A stretch of 64,000 nt of DNA. It comes from Methylocystis echinoides. Lineage in GTDB: Bacteria > Pseudomonadota > Alphaproteobacteria > Rhizobiales > Beijerinckiaceae. Where the stretch lies: positions 820,501 through 884,500 of the forward strand of contig NZ_CP156084.1 in assembly GCF_040687965.1 (NCBI RefSeq). Reading direction: 5' to 3'. Made by a program: the position numbers and the translations under genes. Positions within the stretch are counted from its first letter, which is position 1. Every line of letters begins with the position of its first letter. Under the pieces are notes generated by a model, which had not been told where the DNA came from, searched no databases, and worked only from the letters and a program-made list of their open reading frames with translations. Below, in pieces: positions 41,829-50,701 of this stretch.

Positions 41829-42114
41829 GAGCCCCGCCTAGAAGTGCAAACCCCTAGGGCTTTGATCCCGGTGTGGGCGCCGCATTACGCGGCGACGGCC
41901 ACCGGAGCATAGTTGTCGTTGGCAACTATAAGGTTTGACCCGATAACGGCGGTATCATGCCGAGCGAAAAATCACCCTTTACGCCCTCGTCGATCCTATT
42001 TCGCCCCCGCCGCAGCCCGCCGGGACGGGCTCTGGTGGAGGCGCCGGGTACCGCCCCCGGGTCCGAATGGTTTATTGCGGTGTTCGTTTATCGCCATAGC
42101 CGCCGTGAAGCGGC
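41803..42114 (-). ncRNA. ssrA: Two-piece (permuted) transfer-messenger RNA
   Basis: The minus strand encodes tag peptide ANDNYAPVAVAA plus stop (41885-41923). Further upstream in transcription is the acceptor piece ending CGCCTCC-A-CCA (CCA at 42033-42035). A GGGGGCG at 42002-42008 pairs with CGCCTCC, giving the G3-U pair that alanyl-tRNA synthetase recognises. A T-arm-like stem (CCGGG/CCCGG) lies at 42044-42060. The acceptor piece precedes the coding piece, with about 24 nt between, as in alphaproteobacterial split tmRNA. It rescues stalled ribosomes. Ends are approximate: 5' from the promoter, 3' from the terminator. Confidence 0.88.
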
Positions 42115-42120
42115 AAAGCG

Positions 42121-42148
42121 AATATAGGCGCTCCCCGGAATTTGTGAA
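42121..42148 (-). promoter_or_regulatory. Sigma-70-type promoter of ssrA
   Basis: On the minus strand TTCACA and TATATT are separated by 16 nt (+ 42143-42148 and 42121-42126), close to the consensus. Transcription would start near 42114, matching the 5' end of the tmRNA acceptor piece. Confidence 0.6.
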
Positions 42149-42225
42149 AGGGGCGCGCAGGCCCGACGTCGTCGGTTTCTCAACCGTGACGTTAAGAGAC
42201 GACGGCGGGCGCCTTTCGAATAAGG

Positions 42226-42831
42226 TTACTTTTCCCCGACCCGCTTCACCGCGCCGAAGCCCTTCGCCTCCATGGCGAGATGCAGCTTGTTCTGCAGCCC
42301 GGCGTCGTCACCCTTCACGAGAAGCGCGGCGTTGTCGGCAAGGGCCTCGCAAAGCGCCTCGACCCAGGGCTCTTCGCTCTTGGCGAAGTCGTTCAGCACA
42401 TAGCCATGCACGAGCGCCTTGTCGCCAGGGTGTCCGATCCCGAGGCGCACGCGCTTATAGTCGTTGCCGACATGGGCGGTGATGGAGCGCAGGCCATTGT
42501 GGCCGGCGACGCCGCCGCCGGCCTTGATCCGGCATTTGGCGGGCGCGAGGTCGAGCTCGTCGTGAAAGACGACAATATCTGCGACCGGAATCTTGTGGAA
42601 TCGCGCCGCTTCGCCGACGGAGCGGCCGCTCTCGTTCATATAAGTCTGCGGCTCGAGCAGCAGGACTTTCTCGCCGGCGATATTGCCCTCGCTGACGAGG
42701 CCCTGAAACCGCGACCGCGCCTGCGCAAAGCCGTGCCGGCGGGCGATCGCCTCCAGCGCCATGAAGCCAATGTTGTGACGGTTTTTGGCGTATTGCCGCC
42801 CGGGATTGCCGAGGCCGACGAAGAGCTGCAT
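42226..42831 (-). CDS. pth: Peptidyl-tRNA hydrolase
   Basis: A 201-residue Pth. [20 protein letters not shown] includes the catalytic His and the tRNA-binding Asn; [10 protein letters not shown] and [29 protein letters not shown] follow. It releases peptides from tRNA after drop-off. It is next to rplY, a pairing common in alphaproteobacteria. Confidence 0.96.
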   Translation of the reverse strand: MQLFVGLGNPGRQYAKNRHNIGFMALEAIARRHGFAQARSRFQGLVSEGNIAGEKVLLLEPQTYMNESGRSVGEAARFHKIPVADIVVFHDELDLAPAKCRIKAGGGVAGHNGLRSITAHVGNDYKRVRLGIGHPGDKALVHGYVLNDFAKSEEPWVEALCEALADNAALLVKGDDAGLQNKLHLAMEAKGFGAVKRVGEK

Positions 42832-42867
42832 GGCGGCGTCCAGCGCTGATCCCTCGAAGGGAGACAG

Positions 42868-42910
42868 AGCCCTCCCCGCGCGGGGCCCTCCCCCGGCGAC
42901 GGGAGAGGGC
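42868..42910. repeat. GC-rich palindromic spacer between rplY and pth
   Basis: GCCCTC and GAGGGC flank a C-rich/G-rich inner palindrome in the 90-nt gap. It resembles the other GGGGAGGG-type hairpin elements of this window and may help hold the two cistrons apart. Confidence 0.5.
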
Positions 42911-42921
42911 GTTCTTCGTTG

Positions 42922-43542
42922 TTACTTCTTCTTTTCCGGAGCGGCCGCCGCCGCGGGCGCCGCCTCTTCGCCGCCGCCAGCCGGCGGGGCGAGGCTCGCC
43001 ACGGTGAAGTTCTTATCCGGATTGGTGGGCTTGCAGCCCTCGGGCAGCGGGATCGCCGAGATATGCAGCGAATCGTTGAAGTCCATGCCCGCGAGGTCGG
43101 CGGTGACCGCCTCCGGAATGGCGTCGGCCGGCACCGTCATTTCGATCGTGTGGAAGACGATGTTGAGCGAGCCGCCGCGCTTCAGGCCGGGAGACTGTTC
43201 CTGATTGATGAAGTGGACCGGCACGTTCACCTTGAGGCGCGAGCCGGGCTTCAGGCGCAGGAAGTCGACGTGGAGCGGGAAGTCGCGCACGACGTCGAGC
43301 TGGTAGTCGCGCGGAATCGCGCGCTCCTTCTTGCCGTCGATGTCGAGCTCGAAAATCGTCGTGAGGAAGTGGCCCGCGAAGATCAGCTGGGTTGTGGCTT
43401 TCTTGTCGAGCGAAATCGGCGTGGGCGCTTCGCCGCCGCCATACAATACTGCTGGAATGCGGCCCTCACGGCGAACGCTGCGGGCGGCCCCCTTGCCGGT
43501 CCCGCTGCGCACCGTGGCCGCGAGCGTCTTCATCTCGGCCAT
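42922..43542 (-). CDS. rplY: 50S ribosomal protein L25/Ctc
   Basis: A 206-residue long-form L25 (Ctc type). The N-terminal domain has [36 protein letters not shown], which binds 5S rRNA; the C-terminal beta domain includes [18 protein letters not shown] and ends in a Pro/Ala-rich tail ([18 protein letters not shown]). The ribosome site AAGGAC precedes the ATG. Confidence 0.96.
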   Translation of the reverse strand: MAEMKTLAATVRSGTGKGAARSVRREGRIPAVLYGGGEAPTPISLDKKATTQLIFAGHFLTTIFELDIDGKKERAIPRDYQLDVVRDFPLHVDFLRLKPGSRLKVNVPVHFINQEQSPGLKRGGSLNIVFHTIEMTVPADAIPEAVTADLAGMDFNDSLHISAIPLPEGCKPTNPDKNFTVASLAPPAGGGEEAAPAAAAAPEKKK

Positions 43543-43770
43543 GTCGGTGTCCTTTTTAAAAAGAAAAAGCGCCGCTCGCCTCCAGGGGTGTCGGAAACGC
43601 AGGCGCTGGGCGCGAGCTTATAGGCGAGAGCGGCGGGCGAGGCAAGGCGCGCGGGCGACGGCATGGCCTCGCTTGCGTTCAAAGCCGCTGCGGCCTTAAC
43701 AGAGTTATCGCGCAAACAAAAGATTCAGCGGCGCGCGCCGCGATTGATTCTTGCAGAGGAACCCAGCCGC

Positions 43771-44988
43771 ATGACGACAGAATCCGCTCGCCGCAGGGTT
43801 GTCGTCACCGGCATGGGCGCGGTCTCCGCCGCCGGCGTCGGCGCGGCCCCCCTCTGGGCGGCGGCGAAGGGCGGCGTCTCCTGCATCCGGCCGCTGAAGC
43901 TCGCCCGCCCCTATCCGGGGCGCATCAAGATCGCCGCGCAAGTCCCCGATTTCGATCCGGCGGCCTATCTCGAGCCCGAGCTTCTCCCTTACTGCGATCC
44001 CTTCACCCAGTTCTCGATCGTCGCCGCCGACGAGGCGTTGGCGCAGGCCGGCTTCGGGCGCAAAGAGGTCGGCGGGCCGCGCACGGCGGTCGTCATCGGC
44101 ACCGGAATCGGCGGCGCGACGACGATCGACGACACCTCGTACGGCGAATATGCGGAGGGAAAGCGCCCCGACACGCTGTCCGTTCCCCGCCTCATCCCGA
44201 GCGCCGCGCCGACGACGCTCGGCATGCGCTACGGCGCCAAGGGGCCGACTTTCGCTCTCGCCTCGGCCTGCTCCTCCGCCACGCAGGCCATCGGCGAAGC
44301 CTTCGAGATGCTGCGCGCCGGCCGCGCCGACCGCGCCATCGCCGGCGGCGCCGAGGCCTGCGTCACCAATGGCTCGATGCGCGCCTGGGAGGCCCTGCGC
44401 GTGCTGACGCCCGACCTCTGCCGCCCCTTCTCCGCGCGACGCAACGGCATGACGCTCGGAGAGGGCGCGGCGGTCTTCATTCTGGAGACGCTGGACGCCG
44501 CTTTGGCGCGCGGCGCAACGCCGCTCTGCGAACTCTCCGGCTACGGCACGACGAGCGACGCCTTCGATCCGCTACGCGCCGACGTCGAAGGTCCGGCGCG
44601 CTGCATGCGTCTGGCGCTGGAGAGCGCCGGACTGGCGCCCGCGGCCGTCGATTATCTCAACGCCCATGGGACGGCGACCTACGCCAACGACATCACCGAA
44701 TCCGAGGCGATGCGCGCGGTCTTCGGCGACAGGCCGCCGCCCGTCTCCTCGACCAAGCCGATTCATGGCCATGCGCTCGGCGCGAGCGGCGGCCTCGAGC
44801 TGACGGTGACGATCAACGCGTTGCGCGAGCAGATCGCGCCGCCGACGATCAACTTCGTCGAGCCCGATCCCAAATGCCGGGTGGACCCGATCCCCAATGA
44901 GGCTCGGAAAATGCCGATCCGGGTGGCGCTCTCCAACTCCTTCGCCTTCGGCGGCGTCAACGCGACGCTGGTGGTGCAGGCGATATAG
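43771..44988 (+). CDS. Beta-ketoacyl-ACP synthase (KAS II-like)
   Basis: A 405-residue thiolase-fold enzyme that condenses malonyl-ACP with acyl-ACP. The catalytic Cys is in LASACSSATQAIG, the first His in NAHGTATYAND and the second in HGHALGASGG, preceded by the STK lysine. GHALGASGG replaces the more usual GHTLGAAG. No partner acyl-carrier gene is adjacent, so whether it serves fatty-acid or special lipid synthesis is unclear. ATG chosen with GAGGAA upstream; the longer frame to 43663 is leader. It is divergent from rplY. Confidence 0.88.
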   Translation: MTTESARRRVVVTGMGAVSAAGVGAAPLWAAAKGGVSCIRPLKLARPYPGRIKIAAQVPDFDPAAYLEPELLPYCDPFTQFSIVAADEALAQAGFGRKEVGGPRTAVVIGTGIGGATTIDDTSYGEYAEGKRPDTLSVPRLIPSAAPTTLGMRYGAKGPTFALASACSSATQAIGEAFEMLRAGRADRAIAGGAEACVTNGSMRAWEALRVLTPDLCRPFSARRNGMTLGEGAAVFILETLDAALARGATPLCELSGYGTTSDAFDPLRADVEGPARCMRLALESAGLAPAAVDYLNAHGTATYANDITESEAMRAVFGDRPPPVSSTKPIHGHALGASGGLELTVTINALREQIAPPTINFVEPDPKCRVDPIPNEARKMPIRVALSNSFAFGGVNATLVVQAI

Positions 44989-45225
44989 CCGCGCCGCCCA
45001 CGTCGCGGCGCGTCCATATCCTTACTGAATTTTCCGCCGCGAACTTGCCATTTCGAGACGCGGGGGCAATCTCTCGGGCGGAAAGAATTCCGCCGTCGCT
45101 CGCGCGTTCCTGGCGATGATGGGGGGCCGTCCCCGCGCCTGCCGCCTGTGCCTGGCGCCGCCCACGCTTGCCACCCCTCCCGCGAAGCCCTAGGAAGGCT
45201 TGAAGCTTTACCGGTTGACGAAGCC

Positions 45226-45414
45226 ATGACGGAACGAGGCAAAGAGCCGCCTCCCGCCGCAAAAGCGTCGGATTCAGGCGGAAAAGCTCAAAAGACTGCT
45301 GCGAAGAAGAACGCCGCCGCGCTTTCCGCGGCGCTCCGGGCCAATTTAGCGCGTCGCAAGGCCCGGGAGCGGGCGCTGCGGGCCGCCGCGCAAAAAGACG
45401 ACAGCGAGGCGTAA
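45226..45414 (+). CDS. Small basic conserved hypothetical protein upstream of murA
   Basis: A 62-residue lysine/alanine-rich protein. The N-terminus [19 protein letters not shown] is disordered, then a helix [25 protein letters not shown]. The stop overlaps the murA ATG by one base (TAATG), indicating coupled translation. A GTG at 45148 is an alternative start. Not recognised functionally. Confidence 0.7.
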   Translation: MTERGKEPPPAAKASDSGGKAQKTAAKKNAAALSAALRANLARRKARERALRAAAQKDDSEA

Positions 45415-46709
45415 TGGACAAGATCAGGATCGTCGGCGGCGCGCCGCTCAATGGCGTCATCCCCATCTCCGGCGCCAAGAACGCCGCTTTGCCGCTGATG
45501 ATCGCCTCGCTGCTCACGAAGGAGACGCTGACGCTCGAAAACATGCCGCTGCTGGCGGACGTGACGCAACTCGAGCGCATCCTCGGCAATCACGGCGTCG
45601 ATTTCACCATCTCGGGCAAGCGCCGCGGCGACACCGAAAACGCCGGCCGCACCGTGCATTTCACGGCGCGTGAGATCGTCGACACCACGGCGCCTTACGA
45701 GCTCGTCTCGCGCATGCGCGCGAGCTTCTGGGTCTTCGCGCCGCTGCTCGCGCGCATGGGCGAATGTCGCGTGTCGCTTCCCGGCGGCTGCGCCATCGGC
45801 ACGCGGCCCGTCGATCTGCTGCTGGAGGCGGTGAAAAAGCTCGGCGCCAACATCGAGATCGAAAACGGCTATGTGGTCGGCACGGCGAAAAACGGGCTCG
45901 TCGGCGGAGAAATCGATTTCGCCAAAGTCACCGTCGGCGGCACCCATACCGCGCTGATGGCGGCCTCGCTCGCGCGCGGAACGACAGTGATCCGCAACGC
46001 GGCGCGCGAACCGGAGATCGTCGATCTCGCCGAGTGCCTGCAAAAGATGGGGGCGCACATCTCCGGCGCTGGGACCTCGACGATCGAAATCGAGGGGGTC
46101 ACGTCCCTATCCGGCGCGCATCACGCTGTCATGCCGGATCGCATCGAGGCGGGCACTTACGCCATGGCGGTGGCGATGACGGGCGGCGACGTCGTGCTCG
46201 CCGGCGCCCGCGCCGATATCCTGCAGGCGGCGCTCGACGCGCTCGTCGAGGCCGGCGCCACTGTGAGCGAGACCAATGAAGGGCTGCGGGTCGCGCGCAA
46301 TGGGTCCGGGATCGCGCCGGTCAACGTCGTGACGGCGCCATTTCCGGCTTTCCCGACCGATCTTCAGGCGCAGTTCATGGCGCTCATGACACGGGCGAAG
46401 GGGACGTCCCGCATCACAGAAACAATTTTCGAAAACCGCTTCATGCATGTGCAAGAGCTCGCCCGGCTCGGCGCCCACATCAAGCTCGAAGGCGATACGG
46501 CGGTTGTCACGGGCGCGGATCATCTCGACGGCGCGCCGGTCATGGCGACGGACCTGCGCGCCTCCGTCTCGCTGGTGATCGCGGCCCTCGCCGCGCGCGG
46601 CGAAACGACGATCAATCGCGTCTATCACCTGGATCGCGGCTTCGAGCGGCTGGAGAAGAAGCTTTCGGATTGCGGCGCGCAGATCGAGCGGATCAGCGGA
46701 CAGGGCTGA
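45414..46709 (+). CDS. murA: UDP-N-acetylglucosamine 1-carboxyvinyltransferase
   Basis: A 431-residue MurA, first committed step of peptidoglycan precursor synthesis: it transfers enolpyruvyl from PEP to UDP-GlcNAc. The EPSP-synthase fold is evident from [17 protein letters not shown] and [18 protein letters not shown], which holds the fosfomycin-sensitive Cys (about residue 126). The C-terminus contains [20 protein letters not shown]. Start overlaps the preceding small gene. Confidence 0.97.
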   Translation: MDKIRIVGGAPLNGVIPISGAKNAALPLMIASLLTKETLTLENMPLLADVTQLERILGNHGVDFTISGKRRGDTENAGRTVHFTAREIVDTTAPYELVSRMRASFWVFAPLLARMGECRVSLPGGCAIGTRPVDLLLEAVKKLGANIEIENGYVVGTAKNGLVGGEIDFAKVTVGGTHTALMAASLARGTTVIRNAAREPEIVDLAECLQKMGAHISGAGTSTIEIEGVTSLSGAHHAVMPDRIEAGTYAMAVAMTGGDVVLAGARADILQAALDALVEAGATVSETNEGLRVARNGSGIAPVNVVTAPFPAFPTDLQAQFMALMTRAKGTSRITETIFENRFMHVQELARLGAHIKLEGDTAVVTGADHLDGAPVMATDLRASVSLVIAALAARGETTINRVYHLDRGFERLEKKLSDCGAQIERISGQG

Positions 46710-46719
46710 AGCGGAAACG

Positions 46720-46833
46720 CCCCCTCCCTGTCCCTCCCCCGCTTCGCGGGAGAGGGGACGCTCGCGATCGAACTCGATGAAGGCCACGATCTACTCCCTC
46801 TCCCGTGAAAGCGGGGGAGGGTTGGGGAGGGGG
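46720..46833. repeat. Intergenic MITE-like element (family R1, copy 1)
   Basis: The ends are inverted repeats of about 25 nt beginning CCCCCTCCC and ending GGGAGGGGG. Inside are a CGCTTCGCG hairpin and a GTGAAAGC-type stem plus a conserved GAGGGGACGCTC segment. A second copy with the same ends lies at 52095. It separates the convergent murA and aminotransferase genes. Confidence 0.8.
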
Positions 46834-46842
46834 CTTTCGTCG

Positions 46843-48060
46843 CTATCCCCGCGCCGCGAGCGGCACGACGTTGTGAAGGTGCTGATCGGCGGTCTCGAAG
46901 AAGCGGCGGAGATTGCGCGCGGCCTGGCGGATGCGCTGTTCATTCTCGACCAAAGCGAGCCGCAGATAGCCCTCGCCGTTCTCGCCGAAGCCCTCGCCGG
47001 GGGCCACCGCGACGTCGGCCTTTTCGATGAGGAGCTTCGAAAAGTCGAGGCTCGACATGCCTCGAAAACGCTCGGGCACCGGCGCCCAGGCGAACATGGA
47101 GGCGGAGGGCGCCGGGATCGGCCAACCGGCCTGCGTGAAGCTCTCCACCATCACGTCGCGGCGCTTCTTGTAGATCGCGCGCATCTCGCGCACGCAATCG
47201 TCCGGGCCGTTGAGCGCCGCGGTCGCCGCGACCTGAACCGGCGTGAAGGCCCCATAATCGAGGTAGCTCTTGACGCGCGCGAGCGCCGCGCAGAGCCGCT
47301 CATTGCCGACCGCGAAGCCGATGCGCCAGCCCGCCATGGAGAAGGTCTTCGACATCGACGTGAACTCCACCGTCACGTCGATGGCGCCCGGCACCTGCAG
47401 GACCGAGGGCGGCGGATCATTGTCGAAGAAGACCTCGGCATAGGCGAGGTCGGACAAGATGAAGATGTCGTGCTTCTTCGCGAAGGCGACGAGATCCTTA
47501 TAGAAATCGAGCGACGCCACTTCCGCCGTCGGATTGGACGGATAGCAGACGATGACGGCGATGGGCTTGGGAATCGAATGGATCATCGCGCGTTCGAGCG
47601 CGGCGAAATAGGCCGGGCCGGGCGCCGACGGCACGGAGCGGATGACGCCGCCCGCCATCAGAAAACCGAAGGCGTGGATGGGGTAGGAGGGATTGGGAAC
47701 GAGCACGACGTCGCCCGGCGCCGTGATCGCCTGCGCCATATTGGCGAAGCCCTCCTTGGAGCCGAGCGTCGCAACGATCTGCGTCTCGGAATCGAGCTTC
47801 ACGTCGAAGCGGCGCTGATAATAGGCCGCCTGGGCGCGGCGCAGGCCGGCGATGCCCTTGGAGGCGGAATAGCGGTCCGTGCGCGGGCGACCGGCGGTCT
47901 CGACGAGCTTTTCGACGACATGTTTCGGCGCCGGCAAATCGGGATTGCCCATGCCCATGTCGATGATGTCGGCGCCGCCGGCGCGCGCCTTGGCCTTCAG
48001 GCGGTTCACCTGCTCGAAGACGTAAGGCGGCAGGCGCTTGATGCGATAAAAATCCGACAT
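46843..48060 (-). CDS. Alanine-type aminotransferase (AlaC/LL-DAP family)
   Basis: A 405-residue PLP enzyme of fold type I. YSASKGIAGLRRAQAAYY, VCYPSNPTAEVAS and SMSKTFSMAGWRIGFAVG (PLP Lys) are typical of alanine-glyoxylate/alanine-pyruvate or LL-diaminopimelate family members; N-terminal FYRIKRLPPYVF resembles AlaC. It may interconvert alanine and pyruvate. The precise amino donor is uncertain. Confidence 0.88.
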   Translation of the reverse strand: MSDFYRIKRLPPYVFEQVNRLKAKARAGGADIIDMGMGNPDLPAPKHVVEKLVETAGRPRTDRYSASKGIAGLRRAQAAYYQRRFDVKLDSETQIVATLGSKEGFANMAQAITAPGDVVLVPNPSYPIHAFGFLMAGGVIRSVPSAPGPAYFAALERAMIHSIPKPIAVIVCYPSNPTAEVASLDFYKDLVAFAKKHDIFILSDLAYAEVFFDNDPPPSVLQVPGAIDVTVEFTSMSKTFSMAGWRIGFAVGNERLCAALARVKSYLDYGAFTPVQVAATAALNGPDDCVREMRAIYKKRRDVMVESFTQAGWPIPAPSASMFAWAPVPERFRGMSSLDFSKLLIEKADVAVAPGEGFGENGEGYLRLALVENEQRIRQAARNLRRFFETADQHLHNVVPLAARG

Positions 48061-48141
48061 TTCGATCTTTTCCGATTCAGGAATAGCGATTCTACCGGTT
48101 TTTGCGCGGCTTCGGCAAATGACGCGCGCGGCTGGGCCGTT

Positions 48142-49425
48142 TCAACGCCTTCGGCCGGCGACGCGCAGGATCAGCGCGGCCGTCACCGCCGGCCCCAGGG
48201 CGAGGGCAAGAAGGGCGTCAGAAAACTCTCCCGTCGCGCCTTTTATAAGGCCAACCAGCCAGGGCCCGGCAAGCCCCGACAGATTGCCGATGGAATTGAT
48301 CATCGCCACCCCGACGACCGCGTCGGCGGGGCGGAGCGTAAGGGTCGCGAAGCTCCAGAAGGTCGGCAGCGCCGCCACCGAGCCGACAGCGGCGACAGTA
48401 AGCGCGATCATGGCGGCGAGGGGCGTGGGGGCGTAAGCCGCGCCAGCGAGGCCGACGGCGCCGAGGACGCAGACAAGCGCGGTGTGACGGACCGTCTCGC
48501 CTCTGTGGTCCGAGCTTCTGCTCCACAGCCACATGGCGAGCGCGCCGAAGGCGTAAGGGACGGCCGCAAGAAAACCCGTCGCTAGGATGCTGGCGCCAAA
48601 GCCCTTGACGATCTGCGGGAGCCAGAAACTCAAGCCATAGAGCGCCATCACGACGCCGAAATAGGCGACGCCGAGCGCGAGAACGCGGCCGTTGAGAAGC
48701 GCGCCCCAATAGTTTTCGTCGTGAGGCGGCTCTTCGCGCGCAAGCTCCGCCTCGAGCCAATCACGCTCGTCGCGCGCGAGCCATCGCGCCTCGGCCGGAC
48801 GGTCGGGGAGGTAAAAGAAGCAGACGAGGCCCAGCGCAATCGAGGGCAGCGCCTCGATGAAAAACAGCCAGCGCCAGCCGGAGACGCCGGCGACGCCGTC
48901 CATGACCGTGAGGAGGACGCCCGAGATCGGCGCGCCCACGGCGCTGCCAAGCGGAACGGCGATCAGAAAACCGGCCAGGATGCGCGCCCGCTGCGCGGCC
49001 GGAATCCAGTAAGTGAGATAAAGGATCACGCCCGGCGCGAAGCCCGCCTCCGCCGCGCCGAGCAGCAGCCTCAGAACGACGAAACTCGTCTCGCTCCAGA
49101 CGAAGGCGGTGATCGCCGCGATCAGCCCCCAACTCACCATGATGCGCGCCATCCAGCGGCGCGCGCCGACGCGGTGCATCACATGATTGCTGGGCGCCTC
49201 GAAGAGGCAGTACGTGATGAAGAAGACCCCTGCCGCCCAGCCGTAAAAGGCCGGCGTGAAGCCCATTTCCTTGTTCATCGTGAGCGCAGCGAAGCCGACG
49301 TTCACGCGATCGAGATAGGCGACGAAAAAGCCCGCCGTCAGCAAGGGGACGAGGCGCCAGGCGACCTTGGCGACGATGCGCTCGCCGTCGACTGTCGGCT
49401 CGGATTTCACCAGCGTTTCGGTCAC
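48142..49425 (-). CDS. MFS transporter (anion:cation symporter family)
   Basis: A 427-residue major facilitator with about 12 hydrophobic helices. AYLDRVNVGFAALTMNKEMGF is the ACS-family N-terminus, and GWRWLFFIEALPSIALG with FYLPDRPAEARWL is the ACS helix 5-6/loop signature. Relatives import organic anions such as galactonate, tartrate or phthalate. The GTG at 49425, with GAGGG upstream, gives VTETLVKSEP; the longer frame to 49527 is intergenic repeat. Substrate unknown. Confidence 0.85.
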   Translation of the reverse strand: MTETLVKSEPTVDGERIVAKVAWRLVPLLTAGFFVAYLDRVNVGFAALTMNKEMGFTPAFYGWAAGVFFITYCLFEAPSNHVMHRVGARRWMARIMVSWGLIAAITAFVWSETSFVVLRLLLGAAEAGFAPGVILYLTYWIPAAQRARILAGFLIAVPLGSAVGAPISGVLLTVMDGVAGVSGWRWLFFIEALPSIALGLVCFFYLPDRPAEARWLARDERDWLEAELAREEPPHDENYWGALLNGRVLALGVAYFGVVMALYGLSFWLPQIVKGFGASILATGFLAAVPYAFGALAMWLWSRSSDHRGETVRHTALVCVLGAVGLAGAAYAPTPLAAMIALTVAAVGSVAALPTFWSFATLTLRPADAVVGVAMINSIGNLSGLAGPWLVGLIKGATGEFSDALLALALGPAVTAALILRVAGRRR

Positions 49426-49489
49426 GAAAGCGCCCTCGATGGACAGCGACGCGAGGCGGCTCTCGCTAGCATTCTGGGTTGGCCCTGGA

Positions 49490-49542
49490 CCCCACCCGGC
49501 CCGTTTCGCGGGCCACCCTCCCCGCAAAGGGGAGGGATGGGA
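49490..49542 (-). repeat. Intergenic double-hairpin element (family R2, copy 2, inverted)
   Basis: Reverse complement of the same layout as the copy at 37711: GGGGAGGG stem, then a second stem here CCCGCGAAACGGG, then GGGTGGGG. It lies in the 290-nt gap between the MFS and nitroreductase genes, facing copy 3. Confidence 0.8.
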
Positions 49543-49610
49543 TAGCGGCGAGGGCGCGGATCAACGTCGAGCGCTCATGAAACCCTGCAGATTATTCGCA
49601 CGCTCGGTGT

Positions 49611-49667
49611 TCCATTCCCTCCCCCTTGCGGGGAGGGTGTCGCCGCGCAGCGGCGACGGGTGGGGAC
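49611..49667 (+). repeat. Intergenic double-hairpin element (family R2, copy 3)
   Basis: First stem CCCTCCCCC...GGGGAGGG, second stem TCGCCGC GCA GCGGCGA, then GGGTGGGG. The second stem differs in sequence from copies 1 and 2 but remains a hairpin. It is inverted with respect to the copy at 49490, so the gap can form a large cruciform. Confidence 0.8.
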
Positions 49668-49715
49668 AGCCTTGGACCGGGGAGAAGGCGCACTCACGCG
49701 CTTCAAGGATCGCCA

Positions 49716-50567
49716 TCACCGCAGTTCGAAGCCGAGCGCCTTCAGCGCCTCGCGGATGCGATCGCGGCCGCTCATCGCATCCGGCCCACGGACGCGCGAG
49801 AGCACCTGGCGGATCCAGCCCTGCTCGGGCAGGCCCTGCTCTTTCTGGAAGTCCTTGAACACGTGGTCGAGCGTCTCGACCGCCTCGCGCTGGGCGTCGC
49901 CCCACTGATACTGCTCGCGATGCAGCACGGCGGCCTGGCCGAGGCGCGGCTTGACGCCGGCGTTGGCGGCGGGGTCCGGCACGCCGACCGTCATGCCGAA
50001 GACGGCGAAGACATTCGGCGGCAGGTTCAGCTCCTTCGCCACGTCCTCGGGCTTGTTGCGCATGGCGCCGATGTAGCAGCAGCCGAGCCCCAGCGCCTCG
50101 AGCGCGACGACGGCGTTTTGCGCGGCGAGCGCGGCGTCGACGACGCCCGTCATGAAGATTTCGAGATAGGGCAGCGCCGCCGCGTCGCGGCCCTTGTCCT
50201 TGGCGAGCGCGTCGAGCCGCGCGAGATCGCACAGCCAGATCAAGAGCAGCTTGCAGTCGCGAATGTGTTTCTGCCCGCCGGCGAGGTCGGCGAGGCGGGT
50301 CTTGCGCGCTTCGTCCTCGACGGCGACCACGCTCCATACCTGAAGATTGGACGAAGTGGACGCGGATTGCGCGGCAGCCACGATCGTCTCCAGCGCGCCG
50401 GGCGGCAGCGGCTGATCGAGATAGTTCCGGTGCGAGCGATGCGCGAGGATGAGGTCGAGCGTGTCGTTCCAGATCGCGGGCTTGGGCGAATCCGCGCGCC
50501 GATAGCGCTCGAACGTGGCGGCGGCGCCGCGCGCGTCGAAATTTTCAGGGCTTACGGGCTTGTTCAT
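49716..50567 (-). CDS. NADPH-dependent nitroreductase-family oxidoreductase
   Basis: A 283-residue flavin oxidoreductase. AHRSHRNYLDQPLP is the N-terminal nitroreductase motif; SASTSSNLQVWSVVAV, ALEALGLGCCYIGAMRNKPEDVA and VFAVFGMTVGVPD match the NfsA/FRP group. It binds FMN and reduces nitro- or quinone-type compounds. Start MNKPVSPENF is chosen because GGAAG precedes it; the frame to 50651 is leader. It follows gckA (135 nt gap) with the MFS gene behind. Confidence 0.85.
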   Translation of the reverse strand: MNKPVSPENFDARGAAATFERYRRADSPKPAIWNDTLDLILAHRSHRNYLDQPLPPGALETIVAAAQSASTSSNLQVWSVVAVEDEARKTRLADLAGGQKHIRDCKLLLIWLCDLARLDALAKDKGRDAAALPYLEIFMTGVVDAALAAQNAVVALEALGLGCCYIGAMRNKPEDVAKELNLPPNVFAVFGMTVGVPDPAANAGVKPRLGQAAVLHREQYQWGDAQREAVETLDHVFKDFQKEQGLPEQGWIRQVLSRVRGPDAMSGRDRIREALKALGFELR

Positions 50568-50701
50568 GTTCTTCCGGGGATGGACGCCGCTTTCGCAGAA
50601 AGCCGCGCCGGGCCTTGCAAGCCCGGCGACATTTCCGCGGCAGTCTAGCAAGGCCCGCGATCGGCTCCAAGGGCTTTGCGGCGGCGCAGCAATGAACGGA
50701 T

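Noticed and set aside
44989-45225. Riboswitch or RNA gene upstream of murA
   Set aside because: Only a short GCGGAA/TTCCGC hairpin is visible; no known RNA family motif.
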